DNA from: Sipunculus nudus
Taxonomy: Eukaryota; Annelida; Sipuncula; Golfingiida; Sipunculidae
Length of the DNA stretch: 64,000 bases
Reading direction: 5' to 3'
Assembly: GCA_026874595.1 (NCBI GenBank)
Contig: CM049319.1
Coordinates: 65,893,417-65,957,416 of the forward strand
In this document: positions 34,504 to 45,680 of the stretch, piece after piece
Position numbering within the stretch: position 1 is the first letter of the stretch
Layout of the letters: every line of letters begins with the position of its first letter
Notes under the pieces: model-generated
What the model saw: only the letters and a program-made list of their open reading frames with translations
The model's database searches: none
Told to the model about the DNA's origin: nothing
Translations under genes and position numbers: made by a program

Positions 34504-36621
34504 ATGGAATCAATACGTCTCGAGTATTCTACGAAGAACATTCCATTACCATCGGATACGGACTACAGTAGAAAGCTTATAGAGAAGACAGAACACCTGT
34601 GCAGAAGAATGAGATGGAAAGCGTTCTTCTACCTCAACCCTGATATGGGGACACAAGACAAGGTAACATTTGGATTTTGCTCTAAGAAAACACCACCACA
34701 GATTCCTGAAATGATAAGTTTTGAAAACAAATTAGTAAAAATGATTGAGAACATCAAGTTCCGAGATACAAACTGCCACTTCCAGAAACAATTGTCCTCA
34801 GACATACGTAAGAAGATCAAGAGCTCCCAAAATCTGATTATTCCGGCGGACAAGACCACAAACTTCTATAAAATGGACCCAGATGCTTACAAAGATCTCT
34901 TACACAAAAGCATTACAAAAGCATACAAAAAAGTAAGCTCTGAAGCTGTATCATCAAAAGAACGCGAGGCAAAACACATCACAAGAAAACTAGGCCTGGA
35001 TGACAGGATAAATACGACAGCCCACAGAGAAGCGTCCATTACCTTGAAAGACCATAAACCAAACTTCAATAACAACCCAACCTGTCGACTCATCAATCCA
35101 GCCAAATCAGAAATAGGAAAAATCAGCAAACAAATACTGGACAGAATAAATAGAAAGATCTTGACACGCCTCAGCTTAAAACAGTGGAAAAACACAACTG
35201 AAGTGATATCATGGTTCAACAAAATTGCAAACAAAGAACAATATTCATTCATTTCCTTCGATGTAGTTGATTTTTATCCATCAATCAAATTAGATCTCCT
35301 GAACAAAGCACTGGACTTCGCCTCCACCTACGATAGCATCACAACTGAGGAAAGAGAAATAATAACCCACTCTAAAAAGTCGTTCCTCTTTAACGCCGGA
35401 GAACCATGGTGTAAAAAAACGCCAGAATCCAACTTTGATGTCACCATGGGTAGCTACGATGGTGCCGAAACATGTGAACTTGTGGGCTCCTTCCTCCTCC
35501 ATCTCATCACAAATAAACACGGAAACCTATTTGGATTGTACAGGGATGATGGGCTAGGAATCACAAAGGAAACCCCCAAAAAGGTAGAAGCCATAAAGAA
35601 AGACCTATGCAAAATATTCAAAACACATGGCCTAAATATAACAATTGAGGTTAACAAAAAGACCGTTGACTTCCTAGACATAACTTTGGACCTACAGCGT
35701 GGTAAACACAAACCGTTTACGAAACCAAACAATACGCCATTATATGTCAACAGCAAATCCAACCACCCACCTGGAATAACCAAAAATATACCCGATTCAG
35801 TCAATAAACGTCTTTCCCAAATATCCTCAGACGCCGAATCATTCAACCAGGCAGCACCCATATACCAGGAAGCGCTTAAAAAAAGCGGATACAACTACCA
35901 ATTAAATTATAGCTCAACATCGGAACCCGTAGCTTGCAACCGAAAGAGAAAACGACGTCGAGATACCATATGGTACAACCCACCGTACAGCAAAAACGTA
36001 AACACTAATATTGGTAAAACTTTCCTGAAAATTGTGAATGAAGAATTCACCAAAGAACATAAATTACACAAAATTTTCAACAGAAATACCATCAAATTGA
36101 GTTATAGTTGCATGCCTAATATGAAACAATATATTGATGGACACAACAAGACAAAACTCTCAAGGAATGGAAATGCCTCAAATCCTACTAAATGCAACTG
36201 CAGAATACCAACGGAATGCCCCATGTCCGGCCACTGCTTGAAAGAATCAATTGTATACCAAGCGACCGTAACAGCCGAAAGTGAGCCGAAGCAAAGCTAC
36301 ATAGGATTAACAGAAAATTCATTCAAGTCACGCTATGCAAATCACAAATCATCCTTCATGAACAAATCTAAGAAATTTAATACAGAACTTAGCAAATATA
36401 TATGGCAGTTGAAAGACAAAGGTGTAGACTACAGTATCACATGGAAAATACTGAAACAGGCAAAGGCTTATAACAGCGCTACCAACAGATGTAACCTATG
36501 CTTATGGGAAAAATTCTATATTATTTGCAACCCCCATTTGGCCACCCTTAATAAACGGAACGAACTTGTCACCGCCTGTAGACATGCGAACAAATTCCTC
36601 CTTAAGAATTTCATAACATAG
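34504..36621 (+). CDS. Reverse transcriptase/GIY-YIG endonuclease polyprotein of the Penelope-like element
   Basis: A 705-residue intact frame. RT domain: motif A FDVVDFYPSI (Asp253), motif B-like MGSYDGAETCELVG (from Met315), motif C YRDDG (Tyr346, Asp348, Asp349). A Cys-rich knuckle (C564, C566, C572, C578) links to a C-terminal GIY-YIG nuclease: IVY (Tyr585), SYIG (Tyr599), Arg610 in FKSRYANH and Glu669 in CLWEKFY, all expected catalytic positions present. The role is to nick target DNA and prime reverse transcription of the element RNA. The order RT then GIY-YIG is that of canonical EN+ Penelope-like elements, not of the permuted Chlamys/Naiad type. The last 19 codons are inside the right pseudo-LTR. 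No stops or frameshifts, so it could be active. Subfamily assignment needs a tree. Confidence 0.92.
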   Translation: MESIRLEYSTKNIPLPSDTDYSRKLIEKTEHLCRRMRWKAFFYLNPDMGTQDKVTFGFCSKKTPPQIPEMISFENKLVKMIENIKFRDTNCHFQKQLSSDIRKKIKSSQNLIIPADKTTNFYKMDPDAYKDLLHKSITKAYKKVSSEAVSSKEREAKHITRKLGLDDRINTTAHREASITLKDHKPNFNNNPTCRLINPAKSEIGKISKQILDRINRKILTRLSLKQWKNTTEVISWFNKIANKEQYSFISFDVVDFYPSIKLDLLNKALDFASTYDSITTEEREIITHSKKSFLFNAGEPWCKKTPESNFDVTMGSYDGAETCELVGSFLLHLITNKHGNLFGLYRDDGLGITKETPKKVEAIKKDLCKIFKTHGLNITIEVNKKTVDFLDITLDLQRGKHKPFTKPNNTPLYVNSKSNHPPGITKNIPDSVNKRLSQISSDAESFNQAAPIYQEALKKSGYNYQLNYSSTSEPVACNRKRKRRRDTIWYNPPYSKNVNTNIGKTFLKIVNEEFTKEHKLHKIFNRNTIKLSYSCMPNMKQYIDGHNKTKLSRNGNASNPTKCNCRIPTECPMSGHCLKESIVYQATVTAESEPKQSYIGLTENSFKSRYANHKSSFMNKSKKFNTELSKYIWQLKDKGVDYSITWKILKQAKAYNSATNRCNLCLWEKFYIICNPHLATLNKRNELVTACRHANKFLLKNFIT

Positions 36622-37043
36622 TTTTTAGTTTATAGGATACTCCCATTTTTTCTCACTCTCCTTCTTTCTTTCATAACAGCCACAAGAAAACACGTAGAGC
36701 CCCATGTTTATACACATATAGCCGTCTTTAAGCACTGTCACTAACTGCTCTCAGTACAGCCACCCTCACAGAGCGACCTTTGACCCCAGTCCTCCCGTAT
36801 CCCGACTCTCATTATCTGATACTGGTATATCTTTGCCCCAGGGCGCACATTTACACTCAACAGTCTTGGTTACAAGTGACACAGCAGGCCAGTAATATAT
36901 ACATTCAAGGTCGCATATCTATGTAACAGTATGATCTAGTCCATTTCAGCCAGACAGCATTACCTGACGAGTGCAACAACACCTTGCACGAAACTACGTA
37001 GTAGTAAAATGTCTGAAAATACTTGACTCGTCTTCATTTTGTA

Positions 37044-37050
<7 letters not shown>
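36564..37050 (+). repeat. Right pseudo-LTR
   Basis: Near-identical direct repeat of 33897-34383. It starts within the ORF's 3' end and ends where a (TA)n tract begins. Confidence 0.88.
36951..37015 (+). ncRNA. Hammerhead ribozyme, type I (right copy)
   Basis: Identical in sequence and fold to the left copy, shifted by 2667. Predicted cut: 37003/37004. Cleavage at both sites would release a 2667-nt RNA containing the whole ORF. Confidence 0.9.

Positions 37051-37096
<46 letters not shown>
37047..37096. repeat. (TA)n microsatellite
   Basis: TA tract that directly follows the right pseudo-LTR; it may mark the target or have grown from the element's end. Confidence 0.9.
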
Positions 37097-37098
<2 letters not shown>

Positions 37099-38430
37099 GA
37101 CATTCTGATGGCGGAACTTTATAAAAAGGTTGTGTCTACTAAAACAGTTTAGGCCTAAGAAGAACCCCATTGATCGTAAAAATCACCCCTATCTCAAACT
37201 TTTTTTCTGATCTTCAAGGGAAGACTTATTAAATTTTTAATTAAAGACGACCTTATGAACGAGTTCCGTGCTAACTACTCGGTAGTCCATGTCCCTGGTT
37301 ACGCTTAGTATAGCAAGATTTTCTGGGTTTTAACACCTGGATGCGCACAGAGCACAGAATTGTGAACAGATCACGGAGAGCGTGGTATCGCATTTGGCAA
37401 CTAGCTAAAAAAAATTAAACATGTGATACCCACTCTTGTTAGTTTGATTATATCAGGACATCCGCCCCCGTTCGTCTGATTCTTGGCCCTGTGCCAGAAA
37501 CGGTGTTGGAGCACATAACTGCCTGTGTTTAACACTCAGTCTTCATACTCAAAATGGTCGCTCTGTGGTCACATTGGAATTCCCTTAGGAAAGCATGTAT
37601 ACATGTTCAAGCCCCCACAGAGCCCTGACCTGGCTGACCCGCGGTATGTGGGGTTAATTAACGTAATTATTTCCAGTGACTGATTGTAATAATCGCCATA
37701 TAACTGGTACAACGATATCAAAACCGAGTAAAATAGCTGCCAAACAGTTTACAATATTTCTGACATTGAATTTAACGTTTTTGCGATGGCCGCTCCGGAC
37801 ATATAATACAGCTTCCTTTCAGCCATGTGGGATCGAGAGTACCGTTCCAGAGGCGGATCGAGGATTCTGGGAAGGGAGGGGTAGATCGTTACACATACAG
37901 AGGGACTATTGCCTTGAGGGCTCCCGGAAAAGGGAATGGGGGGGGGGGGGGCCTTAAAAAAAATGAAAAAAAAAAAATGAAATCTCTGGCATTAAGCTTA
38001 GAGAGGGGGTTAAGCCCCTAACCCCCCTGCCGACCCCCCCCCCTGTCTTTTTACGGTTTTAACAGATTGACGGAAATAAAAATAGAATGCGTATATATTT
38101 TACATATTTTATATCTTTACTTTCCTTAATCCTTCGTTGTTAAGGTAGTCCAGCACGGACGTTTACTTATATACAATGATAATGCGAACAATTCCTGACC
38201 AGTAATTTGATGAATCAATGAAATATCGAAGAGAACTTACAGAGAACAGCTATACTAAAAATTTAAACAATGTGTACAATTTTTAAGAAAAATGAACCAT
38301 TGAAGTAACACTAAACAATACATGATATTTAAGAGGTTCTGGACAGGTTTTTAAGAAGAGTCATATGGTAATTGAGAATAAACCTTGCAAGTATCTACGG
38401 GTTAATTTCGTCGCTTCGCCAAATACTGCA
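37097..38430. other. Intergenic, no gene seen
   Basis: Includes a stretch starting CAGAGGCGGATC (about 37849) followed by G-rich sequence, reminiscent of the end of the small element at 63350-63532, but no matching right end was found. G- and C-runs lie at 37937-37950 and 38033-38042. Confidence 0.4.
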
Positions 38431-38436
38431 TTACTT

Positions 38437-38439
38437 GGC

Positions 38440-38475
<36 letters not shown>

Positions 38476-38530
38476 TTATATATAGCGCCATACCAAAACA
38501 CACAATTGCTCATGGCGCTTTACAATAAAA
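38437..38530 (-). mobile_element. SINE/LINE 3' tail fragment with (ATT)n
   Basis: On the minus strand it reads TTGTAAAGCGCCATGAGCAA, then a 'ggcgctatatata' block, then an ATT-repeat tail (38443-38472 on plus). This GCGC-stem tail plus ATT repeat is typical of many animal SINE families of the Deu/CR1-tail type. The head of the element is not evident. Confidence 0.6.
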
Positions 38531-40300
38531 TTAAGTAAAACATAGAAAATTCAAATTAAAATTGTGCCAGCAATTACATGCACGCGCAAACAATTATATA
38601 TCTAAATCTATAAAACTAAAACATTTCTAAAATATGGCTAAAATGCATATCAACTTTAGCTATACATGTTAAACTTACACATGACTATACTACAACACAA
38701 GACATGCGATGGCACATATTACAGTCAATATAAGCACATATTACAGTCTATATAAGCTCTATTAAAGAGTTTACTGTTTCAGTGGGAGCGGCATTACCCT
38801 CGCCCCCGAGCTCGGATAGGGAGCGTATGAGACGGGGTGTGTTAAGAGGGGGTCGAAACATCCCCCCTACACCCACTCCACCCCAAAATATTTCATTCAA
38901 TTTAGAGGGTTTCTCGATATCCTAACTTTTTCCTGGCTGTAAAACCTCTTGTTGAATAAGCTACTAGTAATGGCAATTATAATTCCATTTATTCTGACAT
39001 AAAAGCAGCGCATAGCATGTGAGATTAAACCAAACACGCCATGGACTTCCACGATGCAACAAAATGCCAAAAGGTAAGATCGCCGACCAGCCGTTGATCA
39101 GGTGTATACGGTCTCTGATTGGGTGACTTGTTACTTAAAATAACCTTAATATTAGTAGTGTAGTGCTTATCAGTATGGGGTATACGATTTACATCATGAT
39201 GTACTTTATTCTCATAAAGACTGTTCAATTTATCAAGGTCATTTGGCCAGTTTGAAGAATAATCCTACGCTCGCCTTTGAAGAGTATAACAGTCGGGTCA
39301 GTCTTTATGTATGTAGGCCTTTTTCCCGACCTAGATTAAAAAATTTATTAACATTTCCATTTAAAAGCATTTCCCAGCAAAAACTATTTGCTTTAAATAG
39401 CTTCCGCATGCAACCACAGTGTCAACCAATGTTGAATGACATGAGTGGAGTTCAAGCGACTTATACTTGTTGTATTTCCACTCTTTATAACTTGAATATT
39501 AGAACTGATGCACTCAGTGTATTGGCACGGCGCAACACGTCCAAAAACGTGTTATTCCGCTATATAATATGCCAATAGCCCCTTGAAAGAAAAATCTTTC
39601 ATAAAGAAGGCAAAAACATCCATTTGGGGTGGCAGTAAACACACACACACACACATATATATAACACATATATATTTAAATAAAGGAAGTTACAAAAGTT
39701 ATTACTAATGACAAGGTCGGGTTTTGGTGTACGTTTTGTGGTTCACGTATGTATTTGTTAGAAAGATCGTAAGGTACAGCGTCAGGCCTGTGAGTTATGA
39801 CTTAATAATCCTGATTGTTTTATCTCATTACTCTGGTAACTCGTTTACATTAGGTCATATTATACGCTTGATCTGACAACCACACATGTTGACAAACGTT
39901 AACAACAAGTCTGAACTGGTAGACCAACTGGAAACACTTAGGTTTATAGCAATGAGTGAACTGATTCTAAGCGAAGGACACTTTTAGTTACTTTTAACAA
40001 GCCCAGTTAATCGTTCAGAGTAAGGACCAGCGACTGAAGTTGTATGGGGCCTATATAATAGCTGTTGTTCAAACACTGGCTCTTCCATCGAACTAAAAAA
40101 TTTAGAGTTATACTTTATGTTATTTGCTAAAACTGTATCAGTATTAAGAAGTAAGAAACACCAGTACATAACATTACGACAAAAATTTGGACAGTGAAGA
40201 ATAAAAAATATGATTTCAGTACGACTTATCGGCGTATGAAGGTCTAAAATGTATAATGATATTTAATACGGTATTTGGGCTCCTGTGTTCAGCCCTGTAA
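38531..40300. other. Intergenic, no supported gene
   Basis: A small direct repeat 'gcacatattacagtc(a/t)atataagc' occurs twice at 38714-38758. A (CA)n(TA)n tract is at 39636-39672. The 39243-39578 frame begins at a TTG and has no domain. Confidence 0.4.
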
Positions 40301-40368
40301 CCCCCCCCCCCCAACACACACACACACACACATATCAACGGATCTGGACGCCTCCCGTTTTGTATCTA

Positions 40369-40423
<55 letters not shown>

Positions 40424-40454
40424 GTTTATATATATATATATATATATATACATA

Positions 40455-40503
<49 letters not shown>
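40301..40503. repeat. Poly-C, (CA)n and long (TA)n tracts
   Basis: C-run at 40301-40312, CA repeats to 40331, then an interrupted TA array at 40369-40503. Frames across it are artefacts. Confidence 0.9.
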
Positions 40504-40505
<2 letters not shown>

Positions 40506-42245
40506 CAGTTTTCGCTTATTTTTATTGCCGTCATCAAAACCTCTTTCGTATCCAGGCTTTGAATCAAAAAGGGGTCAACGGAAATAAAAAGGCGGTTAAG
40601 ATAAAAAAATGGATAGGTTTCCACTTGGACTGTTTAAGAAAACCTTTATATCCCATCGGCGTGGGAAAATGTTTCTCACCAGGCTGGTACAGAGCACGAA
40701 CGGCCTAGTATAAACAAGAGATGGCTGCGCTCTGGATTGGAGGGGAAGAAGAAGAAGAAATGTTGGGAGATTTTCCCTGCCACAGTGTGGAAATTTTTAA
40801 ACTAAATCTAAAAACTAAATCTTTAAAATGCAGAATTTTCCGCTATAGATAGTTCTGGTGTCCTCAGGTTATGGTGTCATTCTATAGGCCTATATATAGC
40901 AACAAGTGGGTAGAAAGTGAGAGTAAAATAACCGGCTTCCGTGGTCTAGAGTAAAAAGGATGAAAAAGAGGTTTAGAGAAGAACATTCTTCTTGGAGGTG
41001 GCAATTTTGTTTTTGTACATTCTTTTCCACTTCTTTAGCTATTAGCACGTGCAAAATAATATATACAGGCTGCACACAGGCGCTACGTAAACTGCTGTTC
41101 AACGGCTGGTCTACTGGTCAACGAACGGTCGTCCCTTTTTCGTATTTTGTTGAAATGTGAATGACGAAAATAGACTCGTAACAGAGCATACAGTCTGATT
41201 TATTTGTATACTATCAGTGGTATATATGCTGCTTAAGCACAAAAAGGGAATTAAAATGGCCACAACTTGTAGCTTATTCAACAAAAGTTTTTTTTCCGCC
41301 AGGACAAGTCAGGAAAGTTAGATCCCCTCTTTAACCCAACGACAAGATTTAAGGCGACCGCTGGCATGTTGCGCCCCTGTCCCTCTGAACACGCCTCTTG
41401 ATAACATGGCAGGACCTCAGTGTGCATATATATGCAATCAGGATTTTGGCATGTGAATCAAAAGCTAATAGAGCGTGTTTAACGCACCTCAAGGTCATCC
41501 AAATATACTGCTACACTGAAACATTGACCTGAGTCTAACAAATACAACGTTTTGAGCTAATTTAGCAAAAAAAAAAAAAAAATGGACAATTTACGACATT
41601 GGGAGCCCCTATGTATATTGTTGAACATGTTTTAGCTGGGCGACCCTGTTTTCTTCCTTCTCAACAGGCACATGCAATTATTCACATGTAGTTCTCGGTG
41701 GAGTATGCGTTTAACATCATATACTGTACTTGTTTGTACGTTTACCTGATAATGTGCATGTTCGATGTTACTTCACTGAGTCTCGGGTTAAGATTGAAAG
41801 CCTGTAATTCAAAGACCATTCCTTCACAATGCTTACTATACGGTGTAAAGACACAGTGAATTCTATTCAGTTCAAGAAACAACAAGAATATGGGCACTCA
41901 GAGAGCGCAGACCTCGCCTACACAGCCCTTTACCACCATATGGCATGGTCAGAAATGCAGAATTTTTACTTTTGATCAATTGTTCCTTGTATCATTGCCG
42001 AACTATCCAGCAAAATCCATTCATCATTTTTGAGTATTACCGCTTATAAACAAACAAACTAGCGCCGGTAGAAACATAACCCCCGCTTGGGGGATTTAAT
42101 AAATACAAGCCAATACGTTCCTTTAAGATATGCGGCTTCATTTTGCATTATGTATATTCTAATCAGAAAAATATATGACTAGATGCACCCTTGAAAAATC
42201 CACGGTTCTATATGATTAAATAGTTTTGTAATGAGCTGGAAGGGG
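40504..42245. other. Intergenic, no gene seen
   Basis: A 15-nt A-run is at 41567-41582. No exon or transposon end was recognised. Confidence 0.4.
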
Positions 42246-42282
42246 CTGAACATCGCGTACTTTTAACCTGTGCTTTTCGCAG

Positions 42283-42595
42283 GGACAGTTGTTCACAATA
42301 TAAAGAGCACCTGTGCTATGATACTCCAAGAAACCCCCTCCTCTACATTAGTCATTAGATTTTGGAGGTTTATCAGGATCAACATTATATATTTCTAATA
42401 TACGATTTTGACAAAAGAAGAATTCCTTTTTCCAATGTAGAAGCCGTATGCATTTGTTCTACCTCTCGCCAAGTGAAACCGGGTCACTTAAGCGTGACAG
42501 TGTTTATACATGAAAAGTGTACACTTAAACATATGACTAATGATGAGATTCAGGAAGAGGTTTTCAGGCTCCGACTGCAGAATCTTATTTGTTAA
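42283..42595 (+). other. Two exon-like open stretches
   Basis: A pyrimidine-rich acceptor (tgtgcttttcgcag, ending 42282) precedes a short frame DSCSQYKEHLCYDTPRNP... to a stop near 42358. A second acceptor (cctttttccaatgtag, ending 42440) precedes a frame AVCICSTSRQVKPGHLSVTV... that runs 51 codons to a TAA at 42593-42595 with protein-like composition. Either could be a terminal exon of an unseen gene. No homologue recognised and no upstream exon found. Confidence 0.25.
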
Positions 42596-42599
42596 TCAA

Positions 42600-44545
42600 A
42601 TCCCTGCCAGTTTAAAGATGTACTGGTAATATATTTTCATGTTTCAAAGTCCTTGGAGATTGCGGAATCCTAACAAAAATATGTGTTATAATTATAAAAG
42701 CTGATAGGTTACATATATCACTGAAATAAATTTATAAAGAAGATGAATTAAAAATTACACAAGGATATGACAGATATAAGCACAAATATGAAATTGTCAA
42801 ATTAACATGTGTTTCAGAAAATAAAATTAGTTTGATATACATCCATGAATAGTACAGCTTGCTCCGATTTTTTCTAGCCTTTCTTTTCATAACAATAGGA
42901 ATTTAAATTATTCTGATATAGAGCCTTCTTTGAAGCAGGAGGTATATAACACTGCTGCTTTGTTTTCTGACCATAATACAACTGAGTTGGCCGGGTCTGT
43001 GGTTTTTTTTTTTCATGTATTTGTTCTGTGAAGTGTTAATTTTATGTCTCTTTCTTATATTTCTTCTTAGTGGGCCATTAGAGCAGGCCGCTATAATGTT
43101 TCCCGGTACAAATTTAGTTTCAACAGAATCATTCAATTATCATTCTACTCTCGATAGGTGGGTGTAACCGATAACGATGTATTTTATTGGGTCGTTGAAC
43201 TTTGTATATATCGTGATACAAAGGAAAAACAGGGTCGTAAAACTAACTAATTTACGTCATTTTATGGCTAAGCATTTCATTACCTTATTAAAGGTCAACG
43301 AATACAAATTAAATGCAGAAAACGGAACCGATTAACTTATTACTACACAAGATTCACTGGTCGCAGCATTGACTATAATGCACGATTCGATCTCTTTCAC
43401 ATATGGATTTTATACATAACACCAAGTGAGATAAGTAACACATGGCTGTAACGCAATATGCGTGAAAAGGCCGTAAACTCTTAATTTAGTGGGCATACTG
43501 AGACTGAGTTCACTACACACATTAAGTGTTTTGGTGGAATTTTCGCCAAATTCAATGTCCACAACTTTTGTTTTTCCTTTCGCGATGTTTCACTGAATAA
43601 ACATATGTCTATGATTCTTTTTTCTAAAACTGCACAAATGAGATGAGTGACAATTCATTAATGAACGTAATTATGTTCCTTATATATAATTGTACATAAT
43701 GGTAACATTAATAAGTTATTCAATTATGTTTGAGGATTTAGTTAAGTTCTGGTTATAGTATAATAAATGCGGTTATAGTATGATGGGACAGTTCCTGGCA
43801 AGTTGTTTGTATGTTGCCCAAACTCCTTGGTTTTACATAGTATACGAATACCCTCAGTACTTTCCAACTAGCAGTAGAGTAACCTTTAATGTGTTCATTA
43901 ATTTGAACATGAGCCATATACATTCATTTTGGGGTAGAAGAGAAAGGATGTTACTCTATATAAGTACAATGTTGAGGCAAACTTCCAGGTGGGAGTGATT
44001 ACCTCCGCCACTGAGGTTTTCTTTTTGCTGGCGTTGGTTTGTCTGTTAGCAACGTTAATCACTTTGATTGAAATTTTCCGGAAAGCTCGGCAATGATACA
44101 AGGAAAACTTGTTTAAATTTTGGTTGTGATCCGGATCACAATCTGGATAAAAAATGTTTAAAAGAAAAATGCTGCATATCTCACAATGCCATAAGGCGGT
44201 GGTCTGTGCTCTCTGAGTGCTTTTCTAGTTTGTACAGATTTTTGCCAAGCTTTTAGTTGGTCTTTGACATACGAGAAATTGCACACAAAAGACACAGTCC
44301 CGCGAATACCATTCCAGGCCAAGAGAGTTGACCTAGCTTTGAGCATCATCTGTACCTCGCATCTTCAAATGGCTATTGCTACAGAAGAAACGTCATAAGA
44401 ATCGTGACAGATATTAAAAGCTTTATTCAGAATTCAGGAATCAACCAGTCGTGGAACGAACTATTTGCGCCTCTTTTTTTGTGACCAAAGTTGATTTGTT
44501 AGTTTGGAATTTACACAATGTTCTGAAAGTATTTTCATGAAAATT
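42600..44545. other. Intergenic, no gene seen
   Basis: Nothing beyond short frames and AT-rich sequence. Confidence 0.4.
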
Positions 44546-44546
44546 T

Positions 44547-44590
44547 GTGTGTGTGTGTGTTTGGGGTGGGGGGGGGGGGGGGGGGGGAGG
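44547..44590. repeat. (GT)n plus long poly-G tract
   Basis: GT repeats followed by G-runs interrupted once (tggggtgggg...). The G-run is long enough to form a G-quadruplex on the plus strand. Confidence 0.85.
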
Positions 44591-45600
44591 GTTACAATCT
44601 ATTATATTTTGGAAACATCTGGGTCACCGTCATATGATTTTTTAAAGGATTCTGTATAATTCAGACATATAAGGTTATTTTAGGTCGAGAGCCAATCATA
44701 GCTAAAAGAGGCTAGGATACAGCTGTGAACCGGGTTGGTGAACTGTAACACTGAATATACATTGTACCGGAACATAGGAAAATTTCTTTTTATTATTCTG
44801 GCGGAGGTATGCAGGCTCCGACTACACATCTGGTTACAATATATTTTAATATAAAATATATATTGCCTTATGCATAATATTTACAATATTTTTTTCTGCT
44901 GGTAATGTAAGTGGTAATGAAGCGTGCCCGTATATCATTTTCTAATTTTATTTATCTTAGTTCTCCTACCCGTCAAATATGTTGACCATGGTCTGAGAAT
45001 GGTTAAGGACCTCAATAAGTTCCCCGCTGTGACAGATGAACATACGCTTAGATTTCGTATTGGTGTGAATTCTGACAGTGCACATAGTCTTTGAATTATT
45101 TTTTTGAGTATATGTTTGACACACATCTGTATTAGATGCTTGTTTGATGAGCAGTTACGGATAAATACATGTATATGGTAAAGATCAAAAGAATGAACAA
45201 CTGAGTATTATAAATTATAAAAGTGATCAAGGGTTCGTAAGTGCAAAATAGATGATGCCACTTATCACATAGCAATGGTTAACAAATAAAAGCAATATAT
45301 TTGAATATGTTTGCTTCGTCTTCTGCAAAATTTTCCTCCTATCTTAATATTTGACCTTCGCATTGGTGAGAATCCTCAGAAATATATATTTCACGGCAAT
45401 CCCTCAAATGTGTCATGAGATAATGCCAGACAAACGAAATTCAATATGATTATCTAAAGGATATATTGACTCCGAGGAGACTGATATTTGGTAACGAACT
45501 TGTTGTCACAAATAAGCATTCCTCAGTCAAAATACCCTGATAATGGCACGGATGGTTATAGCGGCAATGCAAGCAAAGTTTATGATAGACGACCGGACAG
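44591..45600. other. Intergenic, no gene seen
   Basis: No recognised element. Confidence 0.4.
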
Positions 45601-45605
45601 ACTTT

Positions 45606-45680
45606 TGAGGAGTTAGGGTAAGGGTTAGGGTTAGATCGTAATGAGGGTTCATGGTTTGATCGTAATGAGGGTTCACGGTG
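45606..45680. repeat. Short telomere-like tract and 24-bp direct repeat
   Basis: About three TTAGGG-type units (gttagggtaagggttagggt) are followed by two copies of 'gatcgtaatgagggttca(t/c)ggt'. Confidence 0.6.

Larger units (their letters stand above)
33897..37050 (+). mobile_element. Penelope-like retroelement, near-intact
   Basis: Structure: 487-bp direct repeat (33897-34383), unique leader (34384-34503), 705-codon ORF (34504-36621), and the same 487-bp repeat (36564-37050) overlapping the ORF's last 19 codons. The left repeat therefore begins inside coding sequence, which is what a 5'-truncated copy followed head-to-tail by a full copy gives, the known pseudo-LTR arrangement of Penelope-like elements. 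The two repeats differ at only about three positions and are collinear (constant offset 2667), so the insertion is young. Both ends abut TA-rich sequence; no clear target duplication could be read. Confidence 0.88.

Noticed and set aside
34887-35894. Minus-strand frames of 121 and 146 codons
   Set aside because: Antisense shadows of the reverse transcriptase ORF.
39243-39578. 111-codon frame
   Set aside because: No ATG at the start, no recognisable domain and no splice context.
40275-40624. Overlapping Tyr/Ile-rich frames on both strands
   Set aside because: Translations of the TA array.
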